A stretch of DNA of 21,658 nucleotides from a virus, in the IMG/VR virus record IMGVR_UViG_3300027573_000459, positions 1 through 21,658 of that record; one strand, given 5' to 3'. Shown in pieces: positions 1 through 5,344 of the stretch. A model generated the notes under the pieces. It was not told the DNA's origin. It ran no database searches and saw nothing but the letters and a program-made list of their open reading frames with translations. Position 1 is the stretch's first letter. Each line of letters begins with the position of its first letter. Both the position numbers and the translations under genes were made by a program.

Positions 1-54
1 GTCTATTTTACCCCCCCTCCAAAAACTCTCACTTATGCTTGACGACGTGGCAAT

Positions 55-88
55 AAAAAAGGACCAGGGGCAAGTTTGCCCCCAGTCC
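55..88 (-). terminator. Intrinsic terminator of the leftward lipoprotein operon
   Basis: Read on the minus strand, a long hairpin is followed directly by six T and then ATTG (complement of 60-51). The stem pairs 61-64 with 85-88. After a two-base mismatch (65-66 against 83-84) it continues 67-73 with 76-82, so its core is a copy of the dispersed palindrome GGGCAAGTTTGCCC (68-81). It lies 9 bp beyond the lipoprotein stop, where a leftward transcript should end. Bases 1-54 hold no gene I can support; on the minus strand there is a purine-rich run near 11-20 that could serve a gene starting just outside the window. Confidence 0.8.
68..81. repeat. Dispersed palindrome copy 1 (GGGCAA-GT-TTGCCC)
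   Basis: Exact 6+2+6 palindrome forming the core of the terminator stem. Flanking G and C extend it to 16 bp (67-82). It is the only copy followed by a T-run. Confidence 0.9.
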
Positions 89-97
89 TCCGTACAG

Positions 98-781
98 TCA
101 ATGTGGATCAACCTTGACTATCAAGTCGTAGCTGTTGATGTTGTTACAGTCAGTTCCAGGGTCTAGTCCATCGACAGCGATATTGAAGCGAGTGGGCGGG
201 ACGTAATTGGTAGGTTTCCCAGCGTCACCGTAGTCAGCAGAGCGAGGAACGTTAGCGAAGGTAGGCATGAGGGTACCGTTAGAGAAGGCAGAACCAGAGG
301 GAGGCCAGACAGAGAGGAGGGTGTTGTTACCCGTGCATTTGGAAGCCATCTCGATACGCACACGGGAGGCAGGAGAGGTGGTAGTAGCTTTGTAGCAGGG
401 ATTGCTACGTTTCCCTCCTTCTACTTTGAGGGTTTTGGTCTGCCACACACCAGGGCCTACGTAGAAAGAGGACGAGATTAGTTCTGTATGGGAGGAGCAG
501 TTAGCGACGGGAGGGGAAGGAGGGGTAGGTTGAGGGCCAGGAGGGGGAGTAGGTTGAGGGAGAGGAGGAGGGGTAGGTTGTGGAGCACCACCAGTAGCCA
601 CAAGGTAACCGGAGGCATTCTGGTAACCGGAGACATTCAGTTGGTAGGGGATCGAGGAGTAGGTCGATACGCTCTTGGTACTCTTTGTTCGAGGCCACTG
701 GGAACAGCCAGAGAGGAGGGCAATCAGACCTCCTGCAGAGAAGGCAAGAAGGCCAAGGACAAGGAAGGTTTTAGGTTTCAT
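98..781 (-). CDS. Proline-rich phage-encoded lipoprotein
   Basis: This is a 227-aa protein with a clear lipoprotein signal. There are lysines at 2 and 4, a hydrophobic stretch at 6-23, and lipobox L-S-G-C with the acylated Cys at 26. A linker follows, then a Pro/Thr/Gln-rich tract (about 67-92) that could span an envelope layer. The C-terminal domain of about 135 residues has four cysteines (95, 129, 149, 212), fitting disulfides outside the cytoplasm. The start is supported by GGGAG about 7 bases upstream, and the gene overlaps the end of the preceding zinc-ribbon gene by 11 bases. It is last in a leftward cassette, just before a terminator. I do not recognise the C-terminal domain. Superinfection exclusion, surface modification or an outer-membrane spanin are possible roles, but only the lipoprotein class is well supported. 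Confidence 0.85.
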   Translation of the reverse strand: MKPKTFLVLGLLAFSAGGLIALLSGCSQWPRTKSTKSVSTYSSIPYQLNVSGYQNASGYLVATGGAPQPTPPPLPQPTPPPGPQPTPPSPPVANCSSHTELISSSFYVGPGVWQTKTLKVEGGKRSNPCYKATTTSPASRVRIEMASKCTGNNTLLSVWPPSGSAFSNGTLMPTFANVPRSADYGDAGKPTNYVPPTRFNIAVDGLDPGTDCNNINSYDLIVKVDPH

Positions 782-1013
782 TTAGTTCTCCCTTTTCGTG
801 ACGGTCCTCCGTCTCGGGTGTCTTTCGCTCGTGGGGCATTCGTAAGTCGGGCTCGAAAGGCTTCACCGTGCTCACAGAAGGATTCGTACTCGTAGTCTGA
901 CGGCACTCTGGGCAGAGAGGCATCAGAGATATCCCTCCCATGTTTGTCTGATCTGGAATCCATAGGATCTGGTAAAGGACGGCGTTTTCTTGCAAGCAAG
1001 TCTCGCACTTCAC
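771..1013 (-). CDS. Small zinc-ribbon-like protein
   Basis: This 80-aa protein has two CxxC knuckles (C-E-T-C at residues 3-6 and C-P-E-C about 30 residues later), the spacing of a small zinc ribbon. A polar, charged tail follows. I place the start at GTG 1013-1011, which overlaps the upstream stop as GTGA and so suggests translational coupling; GAGGT lies about 9 bases upstream. A longer version from an ATG at 1049 would run into the preceding gene and adds an Arg-rich extension of no obvious meaning. Its stop overlaps the lipoprotein start. The function is unknown. The pattern fits a small DNA-, RNA- or protein-binding accessory factor. Confidence 0.7.
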   Translation of the reverse strand: MKCETCLQENAVLYQILWIPDQTNMGGISLMPLCPECRQTTSTNPSVSTVKPFEPDLRMPHERKTPETEDRHEKGELNET

Positions 1014-1267
1014 TTCTCCAACACCTCTTCTATGGCGTGTTCTACGCAACCAACGGACTTACAGCAACCCCATTCGGTAAGTATACGACGTATCACACAG
1101 GAAGGAACGAGGGCAAATTTGCCCGTCTCGATCATCTGCAACAGAGTATCAGTGTTTAGGAGATGCTCATGACCTTCGTTGCATAGGAAGACCCATCTAT
1201 CGTTCTTCAGCACTACTACTTTGTCTTTACTTTTTTTTGCCGTAGGCAGAAAGACTAGATCACCCAT
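1010..1267 (-). CDS. Hypothetical Cys-rich small protein
   Basis: An 85-aa protein that I do not recognise. It has cysteines at 29, 57, 68, 69 and 74 and a His pair near 33-35, so metal binding is possible but not shown. The N-terminal half reads as beta-strand (VVVLKNDRWVFL) and the C-terminal half as helix. ATG 1267 is preceded by an AGGT ribosome site a few bases upstream. The gene starts 17 bases downstream of a hairpin terminator or attenuator and is coupled to the zinc-ribbon gene by a GTGA overlap. It contains palindrome copy 2, read as G-K-F-A at residues 49-52. Confidence 0.65.
   Translation of the reverse strand: MGDLVFLPTAKKSKDKVVVLKNDRWVFLCNEGHEHLLNTDTLLQMIETGKFALVPSCVIRRILTEWGCCKSVGCVEHAIEEVLEK
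1111..1124. repeat. Dispersed palindrome copy 2 (GGGCAA-AT-TTGCCC)
   Basis: A perfect 14-bp palindrome inside the 85-aa minus-strand gene. It is the only fully symmetric copy. Confidence 0.9.
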
Positions 1268-1283
1268 TACCTACTCATAGCAG

Positions 1284-1319
1284 AAAACCCCCTTACCTCA
1301 TAAGAAGTAAGGGGGTTTT
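1284..1319 (-). terminator. Hairpin terminator or attenuator between HTH gene and lipoprotein cassette
   Basis: A perfect 12-bp stem (1284-1295 with 1308-1319) carries five consecutive G:C pairs, a 12-base loop, and A and T runs at the stem base. Read leftward it ends in GGGGGTTTT. It lies 19 bp after the stop of the HTH gene and 17 bp before the start of the 85-aa gene. The U-tract is short, so partial readthrough (attenuation) is plausible. By symmetry it could work in either direction. Confidence 0.65.
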
Positions 1320-1338
1320 ACAGTTTCGCCGTAGGTCT

Positions 1339-1566
1339 TTAGGACCCAGGGGTTTCAGGGAGATCGGGCCTAGGAAGCTCAGGAACTGTAGGGCTCAGAA
1401 TCCGATCTACCTCTGAAGAGGGAATAAGGACTCTACCCCTCTTCTGGCTCCCGAATCTCACAGTCTTCAGTTGGCCACTTCTAGCCATCTGATAGACCAA
1501 TGCCCTACTAACGCCTGCAGCTTCTGCTAGGTCATTAACGCTCAAACACCTCTTTGTCTCTGCCAT
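1339..1566 (-). CDS. Excisionase-like helix-turn-helix DNA-binding protein
   Basis: This 75-aa protein fits the excisionase/MerR-like winged HTH family (HTH_17 type). Residues about 8-28 (LSVNDLAEAAGVSRALVYQMA) form the helix-turn-helix, followed by a basic wing with R-F-G-S-Q-K-R-G-R and the family's typical closing I-P-x-S-E-V-D-R-I-L. The last 18 residues are a Pro-rich tail. The family acts as excisionases or as small transcription regulators. No integrase is visible here, so a regulator of the neighbouring control region is at least as likely. It is the first gene downstream of the 1865-1891 promoter and ends before the 1284-1319 hairpin. Confidence 0.8.
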   Translation of the reverse strand: MAETKRCLSVNDLAEAAGVSRALVYQMARSGQLKTVRFGSQKRGRVLIPSSEVDRILSPTVPELPRPDLPETPGS

Positions 1567-1664
1567 ACCCTAGTTCCTACATCTAAACGTCTGAGAGGTC
1601 AAGAGACATCTACAGATCTACACGCCGCTAACAAGACCTATCTCAGACTCCTCTTCCATCAACT

Positions 1665-1707
1665 GGTAACCAGGGTATCAGTGTATACCAGAGTACCTAT
1701 AGGTATC
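1665..1707. repeat. Cluster of GGTA(A/T)C words with small palindromes
   Basis: GGTAAC (1665), GGTATC (1674) and GGTATC (1702) sit with inverted forms at 1685-1689 and 1695-1697. There is an exact 10-bp palindrome ACCTATAGGT (1695-1704) and an inverted pair GGTAT/ATACC (1674-1689). A further GGTATC lies at 1784. These are possible operator or iteron half-sites, perhaps for the adjacent HTH protein. Confidence 0.4.
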
Positions 1708-1801
1708 TTATGGGAGCCCTTAAAAAAGAAAAAACCGGAAAAAAAGAAAAAATGGCAATGTCGCGAAAGAGCGCGTTTACCAAGGTATCGTCGTCTCCCG
1801 T

Positions 1802-1841
1802 CGCGCGGCTGTGCCGCACGCGAGCGCTAAATCGCGCTCGC
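1802..1841. repeat. Paired GC-rich stem-loops
   Basis: Hairpin one pairs GCGGC (1805-1809) with GCCGC (1813-1817) around a 3-base loop. Hairpin two pairs GCGAGCGC (1820-1827) perfectly with GCGCTCGC (1834-1841) around a 6-base loop. They are much more GC-rich than the A-tracts on either side. Confidence 0.6.
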
Positions 1842-1864
1842 TCGGAGGCGACCGACTCCTAAGT

Positions 1865-1891
1865 CTTATACCCCTTAAAAAAAACTGTCAA
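1865..1891 (-). promoter_or_regulatory. Candidate sigma-70-type promoter reading leftward
   Basis: On the minus strand there is a perfect -35 TTGACA (1891-1886) and a -10 TATAAG (1870-1865), separated by a 15-base T-rich spacer. That is slightly shorter than ideal. It would transcribe the HTH gene and possibly the downstream cassette. Confidence 0.45.
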
Positions 1892-1956
1892 CTTTTCTTA
1901 GGTTTGGGAAAGCCAGTAAAAACAAGGACTTGTAAAACCTGTAATATATTTATTTT

Positions 1957-3228
1957 CTAAGCAGCAGAAGGAACGTATAGATAGTTCCTACGGTTAACAC
2001 CTTCTACCCTAGTTGAGAGGAAGACCTTGTTGTCGTTCAGAAGCTCCTTGATGATGTCTTGTATCCTCTTCTTGCTCAAACCTTGGTAGATTACGAAATT
2101 GTCTACCACAGCTTCATAGATACAGGGGCCTTCTGCCAGCTTGAGGAGGATAAGGTTCCTTACCTCTTCATCGACGTTTCCTACCTCTACGAAGGTAAGA
2201 GCGCCTCCTTCGACCCTTCGTAGGACGTAACCTACATCTGTGGTAGGGCCGTAGTTCGACTTGAGGATCTTCAGCCGCACGTACTTCTGAGTAGGGTCTA
2301 GCATCATCTTCTCAGCTTCGACCCTCGATACCCCCTCGAGCCCCATAGCCTGACGGGCAAGGTCTTTCAGTACGTGAGAACCAGAGCCAGAGTGTACCGT
2401 CATCTTCTCGTCCTGATGGGGCTTTCTGGTATGGTGCCCTATCAGAAGAGAACACGCCGATAGGTGAGCTACCTTGGATAGAACAGACATGACCTTAGCA
2501 GCATCTACCTGCTTGTTTACGTCTGTACCCTTCGGCATGACCTTGAAGAAAGGGTCGATAATCACAAGATCCTGATTCAAACAGAGGTTGGAGAGTTGCT
2601 CTTCTTCCACGAAGAAATCCGTATCTGTAGAGAGATCGACGTAGGTGAAATTCTTTTCCAGCAGTTCGAGGCGTTCTTTGCCTGGACCCTGCGGCCACCT
2701 GGCGTAGACTGCGGCTTTTACTCTGCGCCGCATTTCATTTTCAGCATCCTCGCAGTTGGATATAAGTATGCGGGCTGGGGCAGGAACGTCCCAGGGACCG
2801 AATGGTTCCCCCAAGGCCAGGGATACACAAAGGCTCATCGACAGGTGACCCTTACCCACGCCGCCCTCTCCTATGAGAAGGGTGACCTCTTCCGCTGGAA
2901 GGCAATGCCTGACTAGCCACTTCACCGGGGGCGGATCTGCCCCGAAGAGTCCCGAGCCGGTAATCCGAGTAAACCGGCTATCTGGAGCCTTAGCTGCGAT
3001 CACGAAGTCCGACTCCAGAATCGTAACCAGTTCGGGCTTGGAGCGAGGGTCTTTCGACCATTCCCAGGCGTCTACGGCGTCCAGAAGGGCCGAGTAGTAG
3101 GCGGCCATATCTGGCTCCCGAGACTTGAGCTGAAACCACTTCTGACGGTAGCCTGCTACTACTTCTGGGGGCTGAGCGAAGTCATCGACACCGAAGTAAG
3201 AAGCAAGCTTCTTCCAATCGGGGGTCAA
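1957..3228 (-). CDS. RepA-like hexameric replicative DNA helicase
   Basis: A 423-aa RecA-fold ATPase of the RepA/AAA_25 type (plasmid RSF1010 RepA-like), which unwinds DNA at the fork. Visible motifs are Walker A G-E-G-G-V-G-K-G (120-127, Lys 126), the acidic E-D at 160-161, Walker B L-V-I-I-D (221-225), and the L-L-I-G-H-H-T-R-K motif (261-269) typical of this family. A C-terminal winged-helix-like part (about 365-423) may serve DNA or partner binding. The N-terminal 100 residues are a family-variable region. Its ATG overlaps the preceding 64-aa gene as ATGA, and it follows a DUF1376-like gene, a pairing seen in phage replication modules. It is the last replication gene before the candidate origin region. 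Confidence 0.85.
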   Translation of the reverse strand: MTPDWKKLASYFGVDDFAQPPEVVAGYRQKWFQLKSREPDMAAYYSALLDAVDAWEWSKDPRSKPELVTILESDFVIAAKAPDSRFTRITGSGLFGADPPPVKWLVRHCLPAEEVTLLIGEGGVGKGHLSMSLCVSLALGEPFGPWDVPAPARILISNCEDAENEMRRRVKAAVYARWPQGPGKERLELLEKNFTYVDLSTDTDFFVEEEQLSNLCLNQDLVIIDPFFKVMPKGTDVNKQVDAAKVMSVLSKVAHLSACSLLIGHHTRKPHQDEKMTVHSGSGSHVLKDLARQAMGLEGVSRVEAEKMMLDPTQKYVRLKILKSNYGPTTDVGYVLRRVEGGALTFVEVGNVDEEVRNLILLKLAEGPCIYEAVVDNFVIYQGLSKKRIQDIIKELLNDNKVFLSTRVEGVNRRNYLYVPSAA

Positions 3229-3419
3229 TTGGCTCTCCGTACGGTGATCGAGTCTCCGTAACGCAGGCTCATGTTGTAGTAGGTCTTAGCTGCCTTCTCC
3301 GCTTCCGCTTTGTTCGGGAACAGGTGGGTTATCAGGTTCGATCCGTTTCTTCTCGTAATGGCGAACTCGTGCGGCAGTAAGTCGCTTTCGATGTTCTTTA
3401 CGTGCTTTCTCGCGTTCAT
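3225..3419 (-). CDS. Small ORF overprinted on the end of the replication gene
   Basis: A 64-aa ORF whose first two thirds overlap the last 134 bp of the DUF1376-like gene in another frame. Its stop overlaps the helicase start as ATGA. The pattern F-A-I-T-R-R-N-G-x-N-L-I-T-H-L-F-P-N-K-A-E-A-E-K-A looks like a compact alpha/beta protein and is hard to dismiss as a shadow. The overlapped part of the neighbour is a charged, low-complexity tail, which tolerates overprinting. Without it, 57 bp would separate the two replication genes in an otherwise overlapping operon. The function is unknown. Confidence 0.5.
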   Translation of the reverse strand: MNARKHVKNIESDLLPHEFAITRRNGSNLITHLFPNKAEAEKAAKTYYNMSLRYGDSITVRRAN

Positions 3420-3849
3420 ATCGCATCCTTGCCATCGCTACGATGGTTTCCTGCATCAGGCGTCCGAAGGCTTTGGACACCCATACGCCGTGTCTAGGCA
3501 CGAAAAACTTCCCGTACCCAAACAGCCACTTCTTGATGACGATAAGCTCGTCAAGGTTGCAACTAAGAACAGCCATGAGGTAAGAGTCATCGTCAGGAAG
3601 GTCATAGGAACCAGAGACAACCCCCCTACTCCAGATGACGCACAGCAGGTCAATCAACGCTCCACGCATGTACCGGGGCAACATTCGTACTTCGGGGCAG
3701 GTTATCCACCCCATCGGACACACAACGAAGAAGTTAGGATCTGTAAGCTTAGTGCTAAGCCCCTTCTTCCAGGCAGCAGGAGGCAAGTGAATGTGTTTCA
3801 TGCCTGGAATGCGACTACGATGCGTTAATGTAACCTTTTTCCCATTCAT
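3286..3849 (-). CDS. DUF1376-like phage replication protein
   Basis: A 187-aa protein. Residues about 46-130 resemble the DUF1376/YdaU replication-associated domain: a helix with R-G-A-L-I-D-L-L (62-69), a W-S-R-G turn, a D-L-P-D-D-D segment (83-88) and a strand with G-K-F-F-V (113-117) plus G-V-W-V-S-K-A-F. Members occur beside helicase or DnaC-like loader genes and are thought to act in replication initiation. From about 140 on it is basic and helical, then becomes a disordered Pro/Ser/Gly tail. It begins the leftward replication unit, divergent from the late operon with only 38 bp between start codons. The family call is by pattern and not certain. Confidence 0.6.
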   Translation of the reverse strand: MNGKKVTLTHRSRIPGMKHIHLPPAAWKKGLSTKLTDPNFFVVCPMGWITCPEVRMLPRYMRGALIDLLCVIWSRGVVSGSYDLPDDDSYLMAVLSCNLDELIVIKKWLFGYGKFFVPRHGVWVSKAFGRLMQETIVAMARMRYEREKARKEHRKRLTAARVRHYEKKRIEPDNPPVPEQSGSGEGS

Positions 3850-3855
3850 TGTTGC

Positions 3856-3884
3856 ATCCTACTCCATATCAACAAGGAGGTCAA
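3856..3884 (-). promoter_or_regulatory. Possible promoter of the leftward replication unit
   Basis: On the minus strand TTGACC (3884-3879) and TAGGAT (3861-3856) are separated by exactly 17 bases. The -35 overlaps the Shine-Dalgarno of the divergent plus-strand gene, so its match may be fortuitous. If real, transcription would start at or within a few bases of the ATG at 3849, giving an almost leaderless mRNA. Confidence 0.3.
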
Positions 3885-3887
3885 GAA

Positions 3888-4115
3888 ATGTCTTCTGAGA
3901 CACCAGAAAAACTTGAGGAGACACCGGGCAAACTTGCCCAGATTCCAGAGAAGGACATCCTGGCTATCAAAACGGCTCTAGGTGTGCTAATCCTCGTTCT
4001 TACCGGCAAGAGCATTAGCGTTGACCTAATCAAGCTGATGGCAGACCTGGGGCTCAACTTCAAAGAGGAGTCAGTAGTGCTTCCTCCTACAAGAATTGCC
4101 CTAGCGAACAGGTAA
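3888..4115 (+). CDS. Hypothetical first protein of the late operon
   Basis: This 75-aa protein is not recognised. The start is fixed by a near-perfect AAGGAGGT 6 bases before ATG 3888; an upstream ATG at 3849 lacks such a site. The acidic, Pro/Lys-containing N-terminus holds palindrome copy 3 (P-G-K-L-A-Q at 13-18). Residues about 28-53 are hydrophobic and helical (LGVLILVLTGKSISVDLIKLM). It stands directly before the large terminase, where a small terminase subunit is usually encoded, but it is short for one and no HTH is evident. A small membrane-associated protein is another possibility. The stop abuts the terminase ATG. Confidence 0.7.
   Translation: MSSETPEKLEETPGKLAQIPEKDILAIKTALGVLILVLTGKSISVDLIKLMADLGLNFKEESVVLPPTRIALANR
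3926..3939. repeat. Dispersed palindrome copy 3 (GGGCAA-AC-TTGCCC)
   Basis: Inside the 75-aa gene, with the asymmetric centre in the opposite orientation to copies 1, 4, 6 and 8. Confidence 0.9.
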
Positions 4116-5012
4116 ATGGCTAGGAAAAAGGACATCTCCGCGATAACCCAGCTCAAGGATGAGGAGCTAGACCAGCTCATCCGAAAGGGCATGGAGAAGC
4201 AGCAGGCCACGAAGAAGCGGAATGCTTACATGGCCTTCGCTCCGATGGGCTATCAGGAGCGGTGGTTTGCCAGCACGAAGAAGATGCTGATTCTCCTGGC
4301 TGGGAACCAGACAGGGAAGACGACATGCGGAGCGATCAGAACGATCAAAGCATGCGTAGGGTACTGGCCTTTCTCGATTGGAGGCGAAGCGAAGCCAGAG
4401 TTTCAGGATCTCCGAGGGATAAGGTGCCTAGTCGCTGGGGAGTCCTACTCGACCTCGATTCCAAGCGCCATCCTGCCGAAGCTGAAAGAGTTTATCAGCG
4501 CAGAGATGCTGCTCGGGCCTCCAAAGAAGCATGGCTCTACTGGCATGGAGTCGGTGTTCAAGTTCGTCACTGGGGCAGAGTTGCACGTAATGAGCTACGA
4601 GCAGGGCTCAGACGCCTACGAGGGCTCCCTGTGGAACCACGTATGGCTAGACGAACCTCCTCCAGAGTCGGTATTCAACGCGATACGCAGAGGAACGCTC
4701 GCAACCAACGGAAACATCGTTATCACGGCAACGCCTCTGAAGGAGCCGTGGATGTATGACAACCTCTGTATACCCGCGCTCGATCCTAGAAGTGCTCTAT
4801 ACGGAACTGCAGACATCGAACGGTGTAACATTCACGACAATTGCATGGAGTGCAATAACGGCGCTCTTCCTCATAGGGAGATTATGGCATATCTGGAGAC
4901 GCTCTCCCCCAAGGAACGTGCAGCCAGAGAGAAAGGGGAGTTCTCCGACCTCTCAGGACTCGAATTCACGGAGTACAACGAGGTAATTCACGTCGTGGAC
5001 GACTTCATATGA
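4116..5012 (+). CDS. Terminase large subunit, ATPase domain (separate N-terminal cistron)
   Basis: A 298-aa ATPase half of a phage DNA-packaging motor. It has Walker A A-G-N-Q-T-G-K-T (62-69), Walker B V-W-L-D-E (176-180) with the catalytic Glu at 180, and the coupling motif T-A-T-P (204-207). It ends with E-Y-N-E-V-I-H-V-V-D-D-F-I, which in undivided terminases is the linker into the nuclease domain. No nuclease residues follow; translation stops at 5012, overlapping the next ATG as ATGA. The nuclease domain appears as its own cistron 317 bp downstream. The product should work with that cistron's product and the portal (6395-8419) at the procapsid vertex. Confidence 0.9.
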   Translation: MARKKDISAITQLKDEELDQLIRKGMEKQQATKKRNAYMAFAPMGYQERWFASTKKMLILLAGNQTGKTTCGAIRTIKACVGYWPFSIGGEAKPEFQDLRGIRCLVAGESYSTSIPSAILPKLKEFISAEMLLGPPKKHGSTGMESVFKFVTGAELHVMSYEQGSDAYEGSLWNHVWLDEPPPESVFNAIRRGTLATNGNIVITATPLKEPWMYDNLCIPALDPRSALYGTADIERCNIHDNCMECNNGALPHREIMAYLETLSPKERAAREKGEFSDLSGLEFTEYNEVIHVVDDFI

Positions 5013-5344
5013 GCAAAAACGGCAAAAAGGAGGGATTTACCCGCCAAGAGCTAGCAGGAGTACGAGAAGCAGAGCCAGCATCCATCAGAAAACGCACACT
5101 TCTCCCAAATGAGCCCTGGAAACTGTTCGAAAACTTCTGCCACATCATCCAAAAGCAGGATATAGAGGTCATTACAGGGCAAATTGCGATGCGTCCTGAT
5201 GGAGAGCGAGCTGTCGTCTACATGCGCCTGAAAAAGAAGATAACAGGGGCAGATCGGACGTTTTCGGCGGTGGGTGAGCCCCGAAAGCTCCAAGAGATGG
5301 TAGACGAGGTGATGAGAAACGTCATCACATGGATGGAAAACTAG
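5009..5344 (+). CDS. Unrecognised protein inserted between the terminase halves
   Basis: A 111-aa protein that I cannot assign. It has a basic, polar N-terminus (residues 1-30), then an alpha/beta-looking core with a helix (K-L-F-E-N-F-C-H-I-I), two strands around D-I-E-V-I-T-G-Q-I-A-M and R-A-V-V-Y-M-R-L-K-K-K-I, and a C-terminal helix. No HNH, GIY-YIG or LAGLIDADG motif is seen. The start overlaps the ATPase stop (ATGA) with no clear Shine-Dalgarno, so translation is probably coupled. The stop TAG overlaps the nuclease cistron. It might be a terminase partner that bridges the halves, a small terminase, or an unrelated gene insertion. Confidence 0.7.
   Translation: MSKNGKKEGFTRQELAGVREAEPASIRKRTLLPNEPWKLFENFCHIIQKQDIEVITGQIAMRPDGERAVVYMRLKKKITGADRTFSAVGEPRKLQEMVDEVMRNVITWMEN

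Larger units (their letters stand above)
1567..1956. other. Non-coding control region, candidate replication origin
   Basis: About 390 bp with no supportable gene on either strand. It contains, left to right: GGTA-rich words and small palindromes at 1665-1707; a purine-only A-tract stretch with two near-identical AAAAAAGAAAAAA units around 1721-1752; GC-rich hairpins at 1802-1841; and an A8 run beside a minus-strand promoter at 1865-1891. AT-rich tracts beside GC-rich stems and repeated words, just downstream of the helicase gene, are what phage origins often look like. This is inference: no named initiator box is recognised. Confidence 0.4.

Noticed and set aside
1-54. Possible ribosome site for a leftward gene starting outside the window
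   Set aside because: A purine run on the minus strand is present, but no start codon lies within the window.
488-895. 135-codon plus-strand frame
   Set aside because: Arg/Gly-rich antisense shadow of the lipoprotein's Pro-rich tract.
5177-5187. Partial palindrome GGGCAAATTGC
   Set aside because: Only one arm is intact and the spacing differs by a base; probably chance.
5009-5344. Group I intron or intein in the terminase
   Set aside because: The whole insert is one open frame in a different phase, with start/stop overlaps at both ends. I see no intron core pairing, splice-site pattern or homing endonuclease motif.
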